From Mucilaginibacter_A sp050954285 (GTDB lineage: Bacteria; Bacteroidota; Bacteroidia; Sphingobacteriales; Sphingobacteriaceae), in NCBI GenBank assembly GCA_050954285.1, contig JBPBPL010000011.1, positions 62,001-126,000 on the forward strand: 64,000 bases of DNA, written 5' to 3'. Positions within the stretch are counted from its first letter, which is position 1, and every line of letters begins with the position of its first letter. Of this stretch, positions 35,140 to 44,739 are shown one piece after another. The notes beneath the pieces are model-generated. The model saw only the letters and a program-made list of their open reading frames with translations. It searched no databases and was not told the DNA's origin. A program made the translations under genes and the position numbers.

Positions 35140-36213
35140 ATGGATGAACATATTATACATAGATCCGAAGAAATATCACTGAAAGAAATCATTATAAAAT
35201 TTCGTTCCGCTCGAAAATATATTGCAAGTAAATGGCTTACTATACTATTTGGTGGTTTACTGGGCGGGTTACTGGGTTTAAGTTACGCGTATGTTAAGAA
35301 GCCTGTTTATACAGCAACAAGTACGTTTGTATTAGAAGATAGCAAAAGTAATTCGCTTAGCCAATATGCAGGTTTAGCTTCATTAGCAGGAATAAACGTG
35401 GGTGGTTCAGGAGCAGGAGGAGTATTTCAAGGAGACAATATCCTGGAGTTGTACAAATCCAGAAACATGATCAAGCAGGCCCTGATGAGCCCAATTAATG
35501 TTCATGGACAATCAAATCTTCTGATTAATCTGTATATCAATTTTAATCATTTGCAGGAAAAGTGGAAAAAAGATCAAAATATCACTAATATTAAATTTGA
35601 TGAAAATTCTAAATTTTTTACCCGGCTACAGGATAGTGTTATCACAGATATTTCAAAAACCATAAATGATAAAATTCTCACTGTTACAAAACCAGATAAA
35701 AAGCTGAATATTATTCAAGTTGATGTAGTAACTAAAGATGAAGAATTTTCCAAATTGTTTAATGATAAGTTAGTACAAACCGTAAACAATTTTTATGCAG
35801 AAACTAAAACTAAAAAGAGCTACCAAAATGTTCTTGCTTTGCAAAAACAAGCAGACAGCGTCCGGCGTGTTTTGAATGGATCTATAAATGGGGTAGCATC
35901 TGCCTTAGATGCTGCTCCAAATGCAAACCCTTCCCTACTTACATTGAGGGTACCATCACAAAAGAAGCAAATAGATGTGCAGGCTAATACAGCTATTTAC
36001 AGTGAAATAGTAAAGAATTTAGAAATTTCCAAACTTTCTTTATTGCAGGATGCACCATTAGTTCAAATGATAGATCAACCTGTTTTGCCGTTAAAAGTGG
36101 ATAAAATTAAGATGTTTGCAGGTTTTATTGTAGGACTTTTAATTAGTTGTATTCTAATTATTTTGTGTTTAACGATTAATAAATTATATAAATTGTATTC
36201 GGACACTGTTTAA
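35140..36213 (+). CDS. Wzz-type polysaccharide co-polymerase, locus 1
   Basis: A 357-residue inner-membrane chain-length protein: cytoplasmic N-terminus, TM1 about 36-55 (WLTILFGGLLGGLLGLSYAY), a periplasmic domain with coiled coil, TM2 about 325-350 just after the proline-rich IDQPVLPLKVDK motif. It lacks the cytoplasmic tyrosine-kinase domain of Wzc. It follows the SLBB exporter and resembles the Wzz protein of locus 2 in length and in the GLASLAG segment, so the two are paralogues. Confidence 0.9.
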   Translation: MDEHIIHRSEEISLKEIIIKFRSARKYIASKWLTILFGGLLGGLLGLSYAYVKKPVYTATSTFVLEDSKSNSLSQYAGLASLAGINVGGSGAGGVFQGDNILELYKSRNMIKQALMSPINVHGQSNLLINLYINFNHLQEKWKKDQNITNIKFDENSKFFTRLQDSVITDISKTINDKILTVTKPDKKLNIIQVDVVTKDEEFSKLFNDKLVQTVNNFYAETKTKKSYQNVLALQKQADSVRRVLNGSINGVASALDAAPNANPSLLTLRVPSQKKQIDVQANTAIYSEIVKNLEISKLSLLQDAPLVQMIDQPVLPLKVDKIKMFAGFIVGLLISCILIILCLTINKLYKLYSDTV

Positions 36214-36233
36214 ATTTTATTCAAGTTTTTTTT

Positions 36234-36329
36234 AATGCTTCTTTTATTAGCCTAAAATCTGAATTAGCTTGATGCTTTTTGCTAATTGTAATGTTTATAA
36301 AAGCGAAATGGCAGGCATAAAAGAAGCAT
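36234..36329. repeat. Inverted TAAAAGAAG motif pair after wzz (locus 1)
   Basis: ATGCTTCTTTTATTAGCC at the left and GCATAAAAGAAGCAT at the right, 96-base outer span. Interior is non-coding. Confidence 0.75.
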
Positions 36330-36383
36330 AAATATTTTCATAATAGAAACTTAAACAGGCTCTTAATCTAAAACCTCTTTATT

Positions 36384-36422
36384 AATATTACAAATTCATA
36401 TATAATATGAATTTGTAATATT
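36384..36422. repeat. Perfect 18-bp AT-rich palindrome upstream of wzx
   Basis: AATATTACAAATTCATAT (36384-36401) and its exact complement (36405-36422) are separated by 3 bases. Unrelated in sequence to the TAAAAGAAG family. Lying 88 bases before the flippase gene, it could be an operator or a transcript hairpin. Confidence 0.6.
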
Positions 36423-36509
36423 TGCTTTTAGATAATAACCTTGTACCATTTTTTAATTAAAAAACTATGTTATCCATAATAAGTACGTTCAAATCTTAGC
36501 AAATATTCA

Positions 36510-37862
36510 ATGAGTATAAAAGTTAATATATTGTCGTATTTTTTGAAGGGTAATACACGCAGTAAATTAGCGAAAAAAAATATTGCGTATTCAATTTTTC
36601 TTAAAGGACTAAGTGTTGTAACTACTTTCTTATTGGTTCCAATTACTATTAATTACATTAGTGCTACTCAATATGGAATTTGGTTGACATTAAGTTCAAT
36701 TGTAAGCTGGATGAGCTTTTTTGATGTAGGTTTAGGTAATGGCTTAAAAAATAAACTGGCACAAAACAACGCATTAGATCAAAATAGTAATTCAAAAGTT
36801 TTTGTGAGTACAACTTATGTTCTTTTATTAATCATTTCAATTGGGTTATTCAGTATTTTTTTCACTGCTAATACATTTATAGATTGGAATAAAATACTAA
36901 ACGTAAAAAATTCCACAGAAAAATTTAGTACTATAGCACTAACTGTATTTGGATTGTTTTGTGTGCAGTTTGTTGTGCAATTACTAAATACAGTATTAAC
37001 AGCTTGTCATGCAGTCGCAAAGGTTTCCCTACTACTTTTAATATCTCAGGTTATTACTTTATTATGTGTATTTTTATTAACTAAATATACTCACAGTTCT
37101 TTGCTATTACTTGTATCAATAAATGGTGGTATACCAGTTATAGTACATATCATTGCTAGTATCTGGTACTATAAGAATGAACTGAAAAAATTTGCTCCAA
37201 GCTTCAAGTTTGTTGATTTTAAGTATGCACCATTATTGTTAGGTTCAGGTGGAATTTTCTTTATTATTCAAATAGGTGCTTTAATCCTTTTTCAAACTGA
37301 CAATATTGTAATTGTTCAAATATTTGGGCCTGCATCTGTAACAGAATTTAACATTGCATACAAGCTTTTTTCAGTATTTATTATTGGATTTAATATTATT
37401 GTAACGCCTTTGTGGAGCGCATTTACAGATGCATACGTAGTAAAAGATTTTGGTTGGATAGAATCGATAATGACCAAAATGAAATATGTATGGCTGTTTA
37501 TTTCTATTTCATCAGTTTTATTATTATTTGTTGCTCCGTATATATATAAAATTTGGATAAAAAACACTATTGAAATACCTATTTCTTTATCTCTATCAAT
37601 GTCTTTTTATATTATAGCTTATACATGGCAAACGTTACATGTATATTTTTTAAACGGAATAAATAAAATACGTCTTCAATTGTATTTAGTTATTATCAGT
37701 TCTATAATAAATATTCCAATTGCAATCTTTTTAGCTAAAAGAATAGGCTTAGCAGGAATAACAATATCGAATGCAGTTTTATTTACTTTTATGGGATTGA
37801 TTTTTTCTTATCAAACAAAAAAAATACTACGTAATGAAGCTAAAGGAATTTTGAATGCATGA
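36510..37862 (+). CDS. wzx: Wzx-type polysaccharide flippase, locus 1
   Basis: A 450-residue inner-membrane protein of the MOP/RfbX superfamily with about 12-14 hydrophobic segments and the typical N-terminus (NIAYSIFLKGLSVVTTFLLVPITINYISATQYGIW). Flips undecaprenyl-linked oligosaccharide to the periplasm. Base composition is distinctly more AT-rich than the housekeeping genes, usual for serotype-specific wzx/wzy. The next gene follows after 13 bases. Confidence 0.9.
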   Translation: MSIKVNILSYFLKGNTRSKLAKKNIAYSIFLKGLSVVTTFLLVPITINYISATQYGIWLTLSSIVSWMSFFDVGLGNGLKNKLAQNNALDQNSNSKVFVSTTYVLLLIISIGLFSIFFTANTFIDWNKILNVKNSTEKFSTIALTVFGLFCVQFVVQLLNTVLTACHAVAKVSLLLLISQVITLLCVFLLTKYTHSSLLLLVSINGGIPVIVHIIASIWYYKNELKKFAPSFKFVDFKYAPLLLGSGGIFFIIQIGALILFQTDNIVIVQIFGPASVTEFNIAYKLFSVFIIGFNIIVTPLWSAFTDAYVVKDFGWIESIMTKMKYVWLFISISSVLLLFVAPYIYKIWIKNTIEIPISLSLSMSFYIIAYTWQTLHVYFLNGINKIRLQLYLVIISSIINIPIAIFLAKRIGLAGITISNAVLFTFMGLIFSYQTKKILRNEAKGILNA

Positions 37863-37875
37863 GAAATGACTGCTT

Positions 37876-38565
37876 ATGAAAGAATATATTGATACTTCAT
37901 TTTTGATTAATCCTATTTATGAATATTTCAAGTGGATAAAAGTTAAAATTTTTTATCAGGTGAAATATTGGGGCAAACATCTGCGTATTAGTTACAATTC
38001 TTACGTTGCAAATGTTGAGTTTGGGAACAATAATTACATTGGTAAAAACACTTATTTAACTGATAGTATTGTAGGGGATTTTACTTATCTATCATACAAT
38101 TGTACGGTTACAAATACATATTGCGGAAAATTTTGTTCAATAGGCCCAAACGTAAAGATTGCACCAGGAAGGCATCCTACTTCCAAGTTTGTTAGTACAC
38201 ATCCATCATTGTTTTCAAATCCATCGTTTTTAACCTATAGCTTTACAAAGCAAACAGTATATCAAGGAAACCTCAAAGTTAATATTGGCAATGATGTTTG
38301 GATTGGAGCTAATTGCATTATTTTAGATGGTGTTACGATTGCTGATGGTGCAATTATAGCTGCTAATTCAGTAGTAACAAAAGATGTTGCACCTTACCAG
38401 ATTGTTGGAGGTACACCAGCAAAGTTTATAAAGAAGCGATTTGATGATGAGGAAATAATAGCCTTATTAGAATTTAAATGGTGGGATAAAGATTATATAT
38501 GGATTAAAAATAATGTTAATCAATTTTGGGATATAAAATCTTTTATAACAACAATACAATCATAA
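37876..38565 (+). CDS. Left-handed beta-helix acetyltransferase (CatB/VAT-like)
   Basis: A 229-residue hexapeptide-repeat acyltransferase: repeats from about residue 50 (GNNNYIGKNTYLTDSIVG), the substrate loop with KIAPGRHPTSKFVSTHPS, catalytic histidine in the GRHP segment, and the closing signature DVWIGANCIILDGVTIADGA. Such enzymes O-acetylate glycan sugars. Located between wzx and the polymerase; acceptor sugar unknown. Confidence 0.85.
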   Translation: MKEYIDTSFLINPIYEYFKWIKVKIFYQVKYWGKHLRISYNSYVANVEFGNNNYIGKNTYLTDSIVGDFTYLSYNCTVTNTYCGKFCSIGPNVKIAPGRHPTSKFVSTHPSLFSNPSFLTYSFTKQTVYQGNLKVNIGNDVWIGANCIILDGVTIADGAIIAANSVVTKDVAPYQIVGGTPAKFIKKRFDDEEIIALLEFKWWDKDYIWIKNNVNQFWDIKSFITTIQS

Positions 38566-38574
38566 TATAAATCA

Positions 38575-39774
38575 GTGGCAATATCTTTAAAAAAAATATC
38601 TAATCCATATTCGATATTTACTGTATCCTGGCTATTATGTTTAATATTATATTCATTCGGATGGGCAGAGATATTTCCTCCTATTTCACCAGTTTTATAT
38701 TATTTTCTTATTTCATGTATCATAACATTCTATGTAACTGGTATATTTTTTAATAAAATAAGCTTAACAAAACCTGGGACAGTTAAAGTTAATTATAAAA
38801 TATTATTGATTATAAATGCAATACTATATTCTGTTAATTTTTTATATAGCGGTATTCCTATTATAAAAGGTATCAGGCAGGAAGAGTTTGGCATACCTAC
38901 GTTGATAGTATTAGCTACAACCTTTAACTGTTTTTGTAGTGTTTACTGCTTTTATTTATTTCTAATATATCGCAAATGGAAATTTATCCTATATAGTTTT
39001 TTTTGTTTGAGTTTTTTCATTATGGTTTTTTCCCGTGGTAATATTATGATGAGTATTGTTACTATGTTTTTTTTGTGGATAAACATAACCGCCCCAAAAT
39101 TGAGTTTAAAAAGTATAATAAGTATTGTTTCAGGTGTTTTTTTGATTGTGTATCTCTTTGGAGTTGCAGGGAATTATAGGACAATAAACGATTTAAATAA
39201 TCAAGGAATAACTACTGATAATTCTTATAACAGTAATGTTATAATGGGTTTAGGAGGAGCTTCAGCGTCTTTTAAAGATAGTGTTGTTCCTGGGGAATTT
39301 TTTTGGACATATTTATATATAACATCACCATTAAGCAATTTACAGTACAATGTTAATAAAAACAAAATTTCTTTGAGCCTTACTGGTGTAACTCACTTAT
39401 TTATAGATGAGGTACTTTTTGATACTATTTCAAAACGGATTGATAATTTATTAAATCGAAAACGTACTGATGCCGACTTAATAATTGAACAATTAACTGT
39501 ACCTACAACTTTAGCAGGAAGCTATAATTATGCGGGTTGGTGGGGAATGGCTATTTTTATGTTCATTTTTTGGTTATTTCCATTTTTTTACACTTTTCTC
39601 ATAATAAAAAATCCATTAGGTATTATTGGAATATCTACATTATGCACTGTTTATTTCTTTTCTATATTTGACAATATGTTTATTTTAACTTCATTAATGT
39701 TACAAATATTTTTTCCTATAGTTTTGTTTTTTACAAGCAGGATCACCTTAACTAAGCCCAATAGTTCTATATAG
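38575..39774 (+). CDS. wzy: Wzy-like oligosaccharide repeat-unit polymerase
   Basis: A 399-residue membrane protein with about 10-11 hydrophobic helices and a large loop (about 195-300, containing the RTINDLNNQGITTDNSYNS segment) of the O-antigen polymerase type. Start is GTG. Highly AT-rich and poorly conserved, as typical for Wzy. Identity rests on topology and its place between wzx, an acetyltransferase and glycosyltransferases. Confidence 0.75.
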   Translation: MAISLKKISNPYSIFTVSWLLCLILYSFGWAEIFPPISPVLYYFLISCIITFYVTGIFFNKISLTKPGTVKVNYKILLIINAILYSVNFLYSGIPIIKGIRQEEFGIPTLIVLATTFNCFCSVYCFYLFLIYRKWKFILYSFFCLSFFIMVFSRGNIMMSIVTMFFLWINITAPKLSLKSIISIVSGVFLIVYLFGVAGNYRTINDLNNQGITTDNSYNSNVIMGLGGASASFKDSVVPGEFFWTYLYITSPLSNLQYNVNKNKISLSLTGVTHLFIDEVLFDTISKRIDNLLNRKRTDADLIIEQLTVPTTLAGSYNYAGWWGMAIFMFIFWLFPFFYTFLIIKNPLGIIGISTLCTVYFFSIFDNMFILTSLMLQIFFPIVLFFTSRITLTKPNSSI

Positions 39775-39811
39775 AATTAGGTTTATACATACTATCATTA
39801 TCAGTATAAAT

Positions 39812-40549
39812 ATGTCTACAAACTATAAACCTTTAATAAGTATAATTATAGTAGTTTATAATGCAGAAGCTGTTTTAGAGGAAACTTTATTCAGTATTTT
39901 TAAACAGGCATATAAGAATATTGAATTAATAATTATTGATGGGTTTTCTACTGATGATACATTAACCATTATTAAAAAACACGAGCAAAAGATTTCCCAT
40001 TGGATTTCAGAACCAGATAACGGTGTTTATGATGCTATGAATAAAGGAGCAAATATTGCTTCAGGTAATTATTTATATTTTTTAGGTGCAGGTGACCTCC
40101 TTTTAGATGTAATAAGTGCAATTGCTCCGCTTCTTATTGATAGAAGGGTAATATATTATGGTGATGTTTTTAGAACAGACTTAAAAAGCAGGTACGGAGG
40201 TTATTTTTCTCCCTTTAAACTTTCAGTTAAAAATATATGTCATCAGGCTATTTTTTATCCATTAGATGTGTTTAAAAATTACAAGTATAACGTTACCTAC
40301 AAAATGCTGTCTGATTATAATTTGAATATGTGTATCTATGGTGATAAAAGGTTTTCATTTAAACATATTCCCTTTACAATAGCTTTATATCAGGGTGGAG
40401 GAATTTCTGACAGTGCCTTAGATTATACTTTTTATGAAGATAAAATGAGTATTATTAAGGCAAACTTTAGCTGGTGTGTCTTTTATTATGCTTATATAAG
40501 AGCAAGGATAGCAAAACTTTTTAAGTTGAATGCTTATCATTTGAAATAA
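39812..40549 (+). CDS. Family 2 glycosyltransferase
   Basis: A 245-residue GT-A fold enzyme: N-terminal PLISIIIVVYNAEAVLEETL, then IDGFSTDDTL and SEPDNGVYDAMNKG, the pattern of WcaA/WfgS-like GT2 enzymes. No membrane helix. It adds a sugar to the lipid-linked repeat unit; donor unknown. The next gene begins 19 bases downstream. Confidence 0.88.
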   Translation: MSTNYKPLISIIIVVYNAEAVLEETLFSIFKQAYKNIELIIIDGFSTDDTLTIIKKHEQKISHWISEPDNGVYDAMNKGANIASGNYLYFLGAGDLLLDVISAIAPLLIDRRVIYYGDVFRTDLKSRYGGYFSPFKLSVKNICHQAIFYPLDVFKNYKYNVTYKMLSDYNLNMCIYGDKRFSFKHIPFTIALYQGGGISDSALDYTFYEDKMSIIKANFSWCVFYYAYIRARIAKLFKLNAYHLK

Positions 40550-40567
40550 AATCACAAGGTTTGTTAA

Positions 40568-41386
40568 ATGGCTAAAGTTTGTATTTTAATAAGGGTTTAT
40601 AACAGAATTGATGATTTAGAACATTGTATCAATATTATGAGAGATACATGGACACTTAATCAATATCATATTATTTTGGTATCTAATGGTGAGAATAATG
40701 GCTTTAATATACCAGATTCGGTTATAAAAAAATGCGACCAGTACGTCAATTTAAATAACAACGTCGGGCATTTTAATGGTAACTCTCAACTACTTCTTGC
40801 TGGTTTAAATTATATTCCGACAGATTGCAAATACACTGTAATTTTAGAAGCTGATACCTGGATATATGGAGATCAGTTAATTACTAAGTATATCAAAAAA
40901 ATGGCAGATGAAAAGGCCGTTTGGGCAAGTGCTCAATTTTATCGGTACATCACAAACGTTGCTACAGATTTTGCAATCGTTGATACTTCTTTTATTGGGG
41001 CAAATCCGGAGGTGTTTACATTTACCGGGACACCAGAATATTACATCGGTGAATATTTAACTTTGAATCAATACAAGTTTATTTACATTAGGGAAAATAT
41101 GCCTGTTAATCTTCCAAAATACATCAGGAAATATCCTTTTGCACCAACAGGCAGGTTCTTTGTATTTCCAAGTGGTAAAATGGTTACCCATCATGTTGAA
41201 AGTTTGAAAGGTGGAATGGAAGAAAAGAAGCTTCACTTTAATGTGGTAGCGGATACTGATTATTTTAACCTGAAAAAGAAGGTGATAAAAAAAGCATTTA
41301 AAGCTAAAATGATTTTTTGGATAACGTTGTCTGCATTAATTCCTTATAAAAGTTGGTTCATAAAAACAGCCAAATTTTATAAGTAG
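40568..41386 (+). CDS. GT2-like glycosyltransferase
   Basis: A 272-residue protein with a GT-A-type start (VCILIRVYNRIDDLEHCI), an acidic metal-site candidate ILEADTW near residue 95 in place of a classical DxD, and a C-terminal hydrophobic stretch (FWITLSALIPYKSW). It shows lower similarity to canonical GT2 than its neighbours, so the function is inferred from fold pattern and operon. Carries a CTTCTTTTA copy at 40986. Confidence 0.65.
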   Translation: MAKVCILIRVYNRIDDLEHCINIMRDTWTLNQYHIILVSNGENNGFNIPDSVIKKCDQYVNLNNNVGHFNGNSQLLLAGLNYIPTDCKYTVILEADTWIYGDQLITKYIKKMADEKAVWASAQFYRYITNVATDFAIVDTSFIGANPEVFTFTGTPEYYIGEYLTLNQYKFIYIRENMPVNLPKYIRKYPFAPTGRFFVFPSGKMVTHHVESLKGGMEEKKLHFNVVADTDYFNLKKKVIKKAFKAKMIFWITLSALIPYKSWFIKTAKFYK

Positions 41387-41414
41387 CTTATTCGTTTTAG
41401 TTTATACTTTAATA

Positions 41415-42269
41415 ATGCAAACCAATAATAACATTTACTTACCGATAAGGGCTTTCGGAGATTTTATCAGTACTGCAGCAATCCTTAAAAAGTATGCTTC
41501 AGAAAAAGTTCCAACAGTAATTCCTTATTACCTAAAAGACTTTTTTGAGTCTGTTAATGCAAGTGAATACTTTAATATTATCGGTTACATCAGTTATCAG
41601 GATCAACCGGCATTTTATGAGCTATATAAAGTTAAAGATGTATCTAATATAAAACGTTTAATAAAAGATGTAGGTATTATTTGGAAAGAATCTGATAAGC
41701 AAAAAAGGTTTTTACTTGATTTTCATAGTAAAAGATTGTTTTTTTTACCTCATCATTATGCCTGGCCAGATCCTGCTAAAAATATATATGAGGGTAAGTA
41801 TAACCTGTTTTCAAAGTATTTTACCTTTAAAAAAGGTAATTTTGATTTTGCTGATTACAGTATAAAATCGGATTTTAATAAAGTGCTTATTATTCCGGAT
41901 AGCAGAATTATAACTAAAAGCATTGATAAAAATTTAATTCTCAACATTCAAAATACCTTTGCTAAAAAGCAGATTGATGTAGCTTATTTTAGTAAAAACC
42001 TGGTAGTTGATCAAACTAATATTACCTATTCTACTTTTAAACAGCTTATACAATTGATCAATAGTTATGATTTAATAATTGGTGCAGAAAGTTTGCCTTA
42101 TCATTTAGCAAATTTTTATGACAAACCTCATTTTGTTATTTATAATGATACCAGACATTTTGATGAAAACTTTATGACGCCATTTATGATCAGCAATACT
42201 TCTTACGCCAATTTTAAAGTTGATAATTCCGATGAAGTTATTGCAAAATTAAAACCATTTTTGAGCTAA
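41415..42269 (+). CDS. Heptosyltransferase-like (GT9-type) protein
   Basis: A 284-residue protein with two Rossmann-like halves: N-terminal NNIYLPIRAFGDFISTAAIL, and near the C-terminus DLIIGAESLPYHLANFYDKP, which corresponds to the G-x-x-S-G-P-x-H-L-A donor motif of ADP-heptose:LPS heptosyltransferases. Heptose-precursor genes lie about 1.5 kb downstream, consistent with heptose as donor. The match is partial; other GT-B transferases remain possible. Confidence 0.6.
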   Translation: MQTNNNIYLPIRAFGDFISTAAILKKYASEKVPTVIPYYLKDFFESVNASEYFNIIGYISYQDQPAFYELYKVKDVSNIKRLIKDVGIIWKESDKQKRFLLDFHSKRLFFLPHHYAWPDPAKNIYEGKYNLFSKYFTFKKGNFDFADYSIKSDFNKVLIIPDSRIITKSIDKNLILNIQNTFAKKQIDVAYFSKNLVVDQTNITYSTFKQLIQLINSYDLIIGAESLPYHLANFYDKPHFVIYNDTRHFDENFMTPFMISNTSYANFKVDNSDEVIAKLKPFLS

Positions 42270-42305
42270 ACTGCACATTTATATGGATAAAATAATCAAA
42301 CTTAT

Positions 42306-43502
42306 ATGCGAATATTAATTAATGATTTCGGTGGTTATCCATTTCCGATCCAGTTAAGCAGATATTTGGCAGAGAAGGATTACGATATTGCCCATACTTA
42401 TATTTCTAACATCAAAACACCACATGGAAATATGGATGATATGGCTGATCAATCAGAAAATTTAAAGATTATACCTATCTATTTAAAAGAAGAATTTAAA
42501 AAATATTCTTTTATAGGAAGATATAAAGGTGAAGTTGAATTTTCTAAAAAACTAGGTGCAATTATCAAGAGCTTTAAGCCTGATATTGTTATTTCTGCCA
42601 ACACACCTTTACTGGCACAAAGCAGAATACAAAAACAGTGTGCTAAAAACAGTATTAAATTTATCTACTGGTGTCAGGATATTCATAGTATTGCGATTGA
42701 AAGTTATTTTAAAAAGCGCAGGTTATTTTTCGGTGGCTTTTTAATTAGTTATTTCAGGAACAGAGAAATTAGATTACTTAAAAACAGTGATCACGTTATT
42801 GCAATTTCGGAAGAATTCAATACAACTTTTAAAGCCTGGGGAATTGCAGCATCTGCCATTTCTGTAATCCATAACTGGGGTCCCTTAAACGAAATTGCGG
42901 TAAAACCAAAATTGAATTTGTGGTCGCGAAAAATGGGCATAGAGTCTAAAATAGTTATTTTATATTCTGGTACATTGGGTTTAAAGCATAATCCGGCATT
43001 AATTGTACAAGCGGCTACCAGATATAAAGAAAATGCAGCTGTAATATTTGTTGTTATTTCTGAAGGTACTGGTGCAGAATATTTAAAGGAGCAAATTAGT
43101 ATTCACAAGCTTAATAATCTTATTATTTTACCCTATCAGGATTACAATCACCTGTCATCCGTTTTAAGTAGCGCAGATATTTTGCTATCTATTTTAGAAA
43201 AAGATGCCGCCTTATTTTCTGTACCATCTAAAGTTCTTACTTACTTATGTGCTGCAAAGCCTTTGCTACTTTCCGTGCCATCAACAAATCTAAGTGCTAA
43301 AATTGTGATTCAGGCAGAAGCTGGTTTATGTTCTGAACCGGAAAATTTTGAAGATTTTTTTATAAAATTGTCATCATTAATAAGTGATAAAAATCTAAGA
43401 ATACAGCTGGGAATTAACGGAAGAAAGTATGCAGAAGATCATTTTCAAATCCCCGTAATCGCAAACCAATTTTTAAAGATAATTGATGAGATAAGTAATT
43501 AG
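42306..43502 (+). CDS. Family 4 glycosyltransferase (WbuB-like)
   Basis: A 398-residue GT-B enzyme. N-terminal acceptor domain (RILINDFGGYPFPIQLSRYLA, then WCQDIHSIAIESYF), C-terminal donor domain with ILYSGTLGLKHNP, DYNHLSSVLSSADILLSI and the E-x7-E region AKPLLLSVP. It resembles the WbuB/fucosaminyltransferase group by the WCQDIHS segment. Last gene of the glycosyltransferase run; a repeat pair follows. Confidence 0.85.
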   Translation: MRILINDFGGYPFPIQLSRYLAEKDYDIAHTYISNIKTPHGNMDDMADQSENLKIIPIYLKEEFKKYSFIGRYKGEVEFSKKLGAIIKSFKPDIVISANTPLLAQSRIQKQCAKNSIKFIYWCQDIHSIAIESYFKKRRLFFGGFLISYFRNREIRLLKNSDHVIAISEEFNTTFKAWGIAASAISVIHNWGPLNEIAVKPKLNLWSRKMGIESKIVILYSGTLGLKHNPALIVQAATRYKENAAVIFVVISEGTGAEYLKEQISIHKLNNLIILPYQDYNHLSSVLSSADILLSILEKDAALFSVPSKVLTYLCAAKPLLLSVPSTNLSAKIVIQAEAGLCSEPENFEDFFIKLSSLISDKNLRIQLGINGRKYAEDHFQIPVIANQFLKIIDEISN

Positions 43503-43528
43503 TTTCAAAATTTTGTAGAAGATTAACA

Positions 43529-43612
43529 ATACTTCTTTTATACTTGTAAATTTAGTTTATAGGTTATCCTGAAAAAATATAAAGATTAAATTTTAGGGGA
43601 TAAAAGAAGCAT
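43529..43612. repeat. Inverted TAAAAGAAG motif pair between the GT4 gene and the heptose genes
   Basis: ATACTTCTTTTATAC at the left and GGGATAAAAGAAGCAT at the right, 84-base span, in the 250-base gap. The remaining gap is AT-rich and shows no gene. Confidence 0.75.
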
Positions 43613-43752
43613 CTGAAAATGTTGAAATATAAAGATTTAATTTGGATACAATATACTGTATTTGTAAACCCAACAGATTTTAAATTAAAAATTTTAACTG
43701 ATGTTGATTAAACAATCCCTTCGTTAAGATTTGGCCAAGCAAGCTAAAGCAT

Positions 43753-44739
43753 ATGACTATAAGTGAAACTTCAAGCAAAATTAAAATCCTCGTGATCGGC
43801 GATATCATGCTTGATCACTATATATGTGGCGATTGTAACAGGATTTCCCCCGAAGCACCGGTACAGGTTGTTGATGTGAGAAATGATGAACATACCTTAG
43901 GTGGCGCAGGAAATGTACTTAAAAATTTAAAAGCATTTGGTTGTGATACCTACATTATATCGGCAGTAGGGCATGATGATTATGCAAAAATTGTTAACCT
44001 GCTGCTTGAAAAAATCGGTGTGAGTCAAACCGGAATTTTTAAGGATTCTACAAGATGTACGACGGTTAAATCTCGTGTAATGGTAGCCAATCATCAACTT
44101 ATCCGTTTAGATTATGAAAATAAACAACCTATAAAAGATGAATTGGCTGATGCTATGATTTTATTATTAAAGCAGCAAGTTAAAAACTTTGATCTTGTAC
44201 TGATTTCTGATTACAACAAAGGTTTACTATCAAACTACTTTTTAAATTCAATTTTTTTAATCTGCAGGCAAGCCGGAATTAAAACGATTATCGATCCAAA
44301 AGGTAGTAATTATAGTAAATATATGGGTGGAAATCTAATTAAACCAAATAAAAAAGAAGCGATGCAGGCTTCGGGTATTTTGATAAATAACCACGAAAGT
44401 TTAACCCAAGCTTGTAAAAAACTTAAAGCGATTACAAATTGCGATGATGTAGTGGTAACAATGTCCGAAGAAGGAATCGCTATATATTCCAGTGAAGAGT
44501 TAACTATTATACCCACCAAAGCTTTAAGCGTTATCGATGTAACTGGTGCTGGTGACACCGTACTGGCATCATTAGGGATGGCAATTGCATCGGGCGCAAT
44601 GCTGAATGATGCCTGTGATTTTGCAAACCATGCAGCGGCTGTGGTAGTAAGTAAAGTTGGAAGTGCAACTGCTACATTAGATGAAATTGCTAATTATTCC
44701 AGACAACATATAGATCATATAAATATCATTAATGGATAA
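43753..44739 (+). CDS. rfaE1: D-glycero-beta-D-manno-heptose-7-phosphate kinase (monofunctional)
   Basis: A 328-residue PfkB-type sugar kinase with the HldE kinase pattern: DIMLDHYICGDCNRISPEAP (about 17-36), GGAGNVLKNL and the catalytic DVTGAGDT with base Asp268. E. coli HldE is fused to an adenylyltransferase; here only the kinase domain is present, as in organisms with separate HldA. Its last eight bases overlap gmhA, so the two are translated together. Confidence 0.9.
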   Translation: MTISETSSKIKILVIGDIMLDHYICGDCNRISPEAPVQVVDVRNDEHTLGGAGNVLKNLKAFGCDTYIISAVGHDDYAKIVNLLLEKIGVSQTGIFKDSTRCTTVKSRVMVANHQLIRLDYENKQPIKDELADAMILLLKQQVKNFDLVLISDYNKGLLSNYFLNSIFLICRQAGIKTIIDPKGSNYSKYMGGNLIKPNKKEAMQASGILINNHESLTQACKKLKAITNCDDVVVTMSEEGIAIYSSEELTIIPTKALSVIDVTGAGDTVLASLGMAIASGAMLNDACDFANHAAAVVVSKVGSATATLDEIANYSRQHIDHINIING

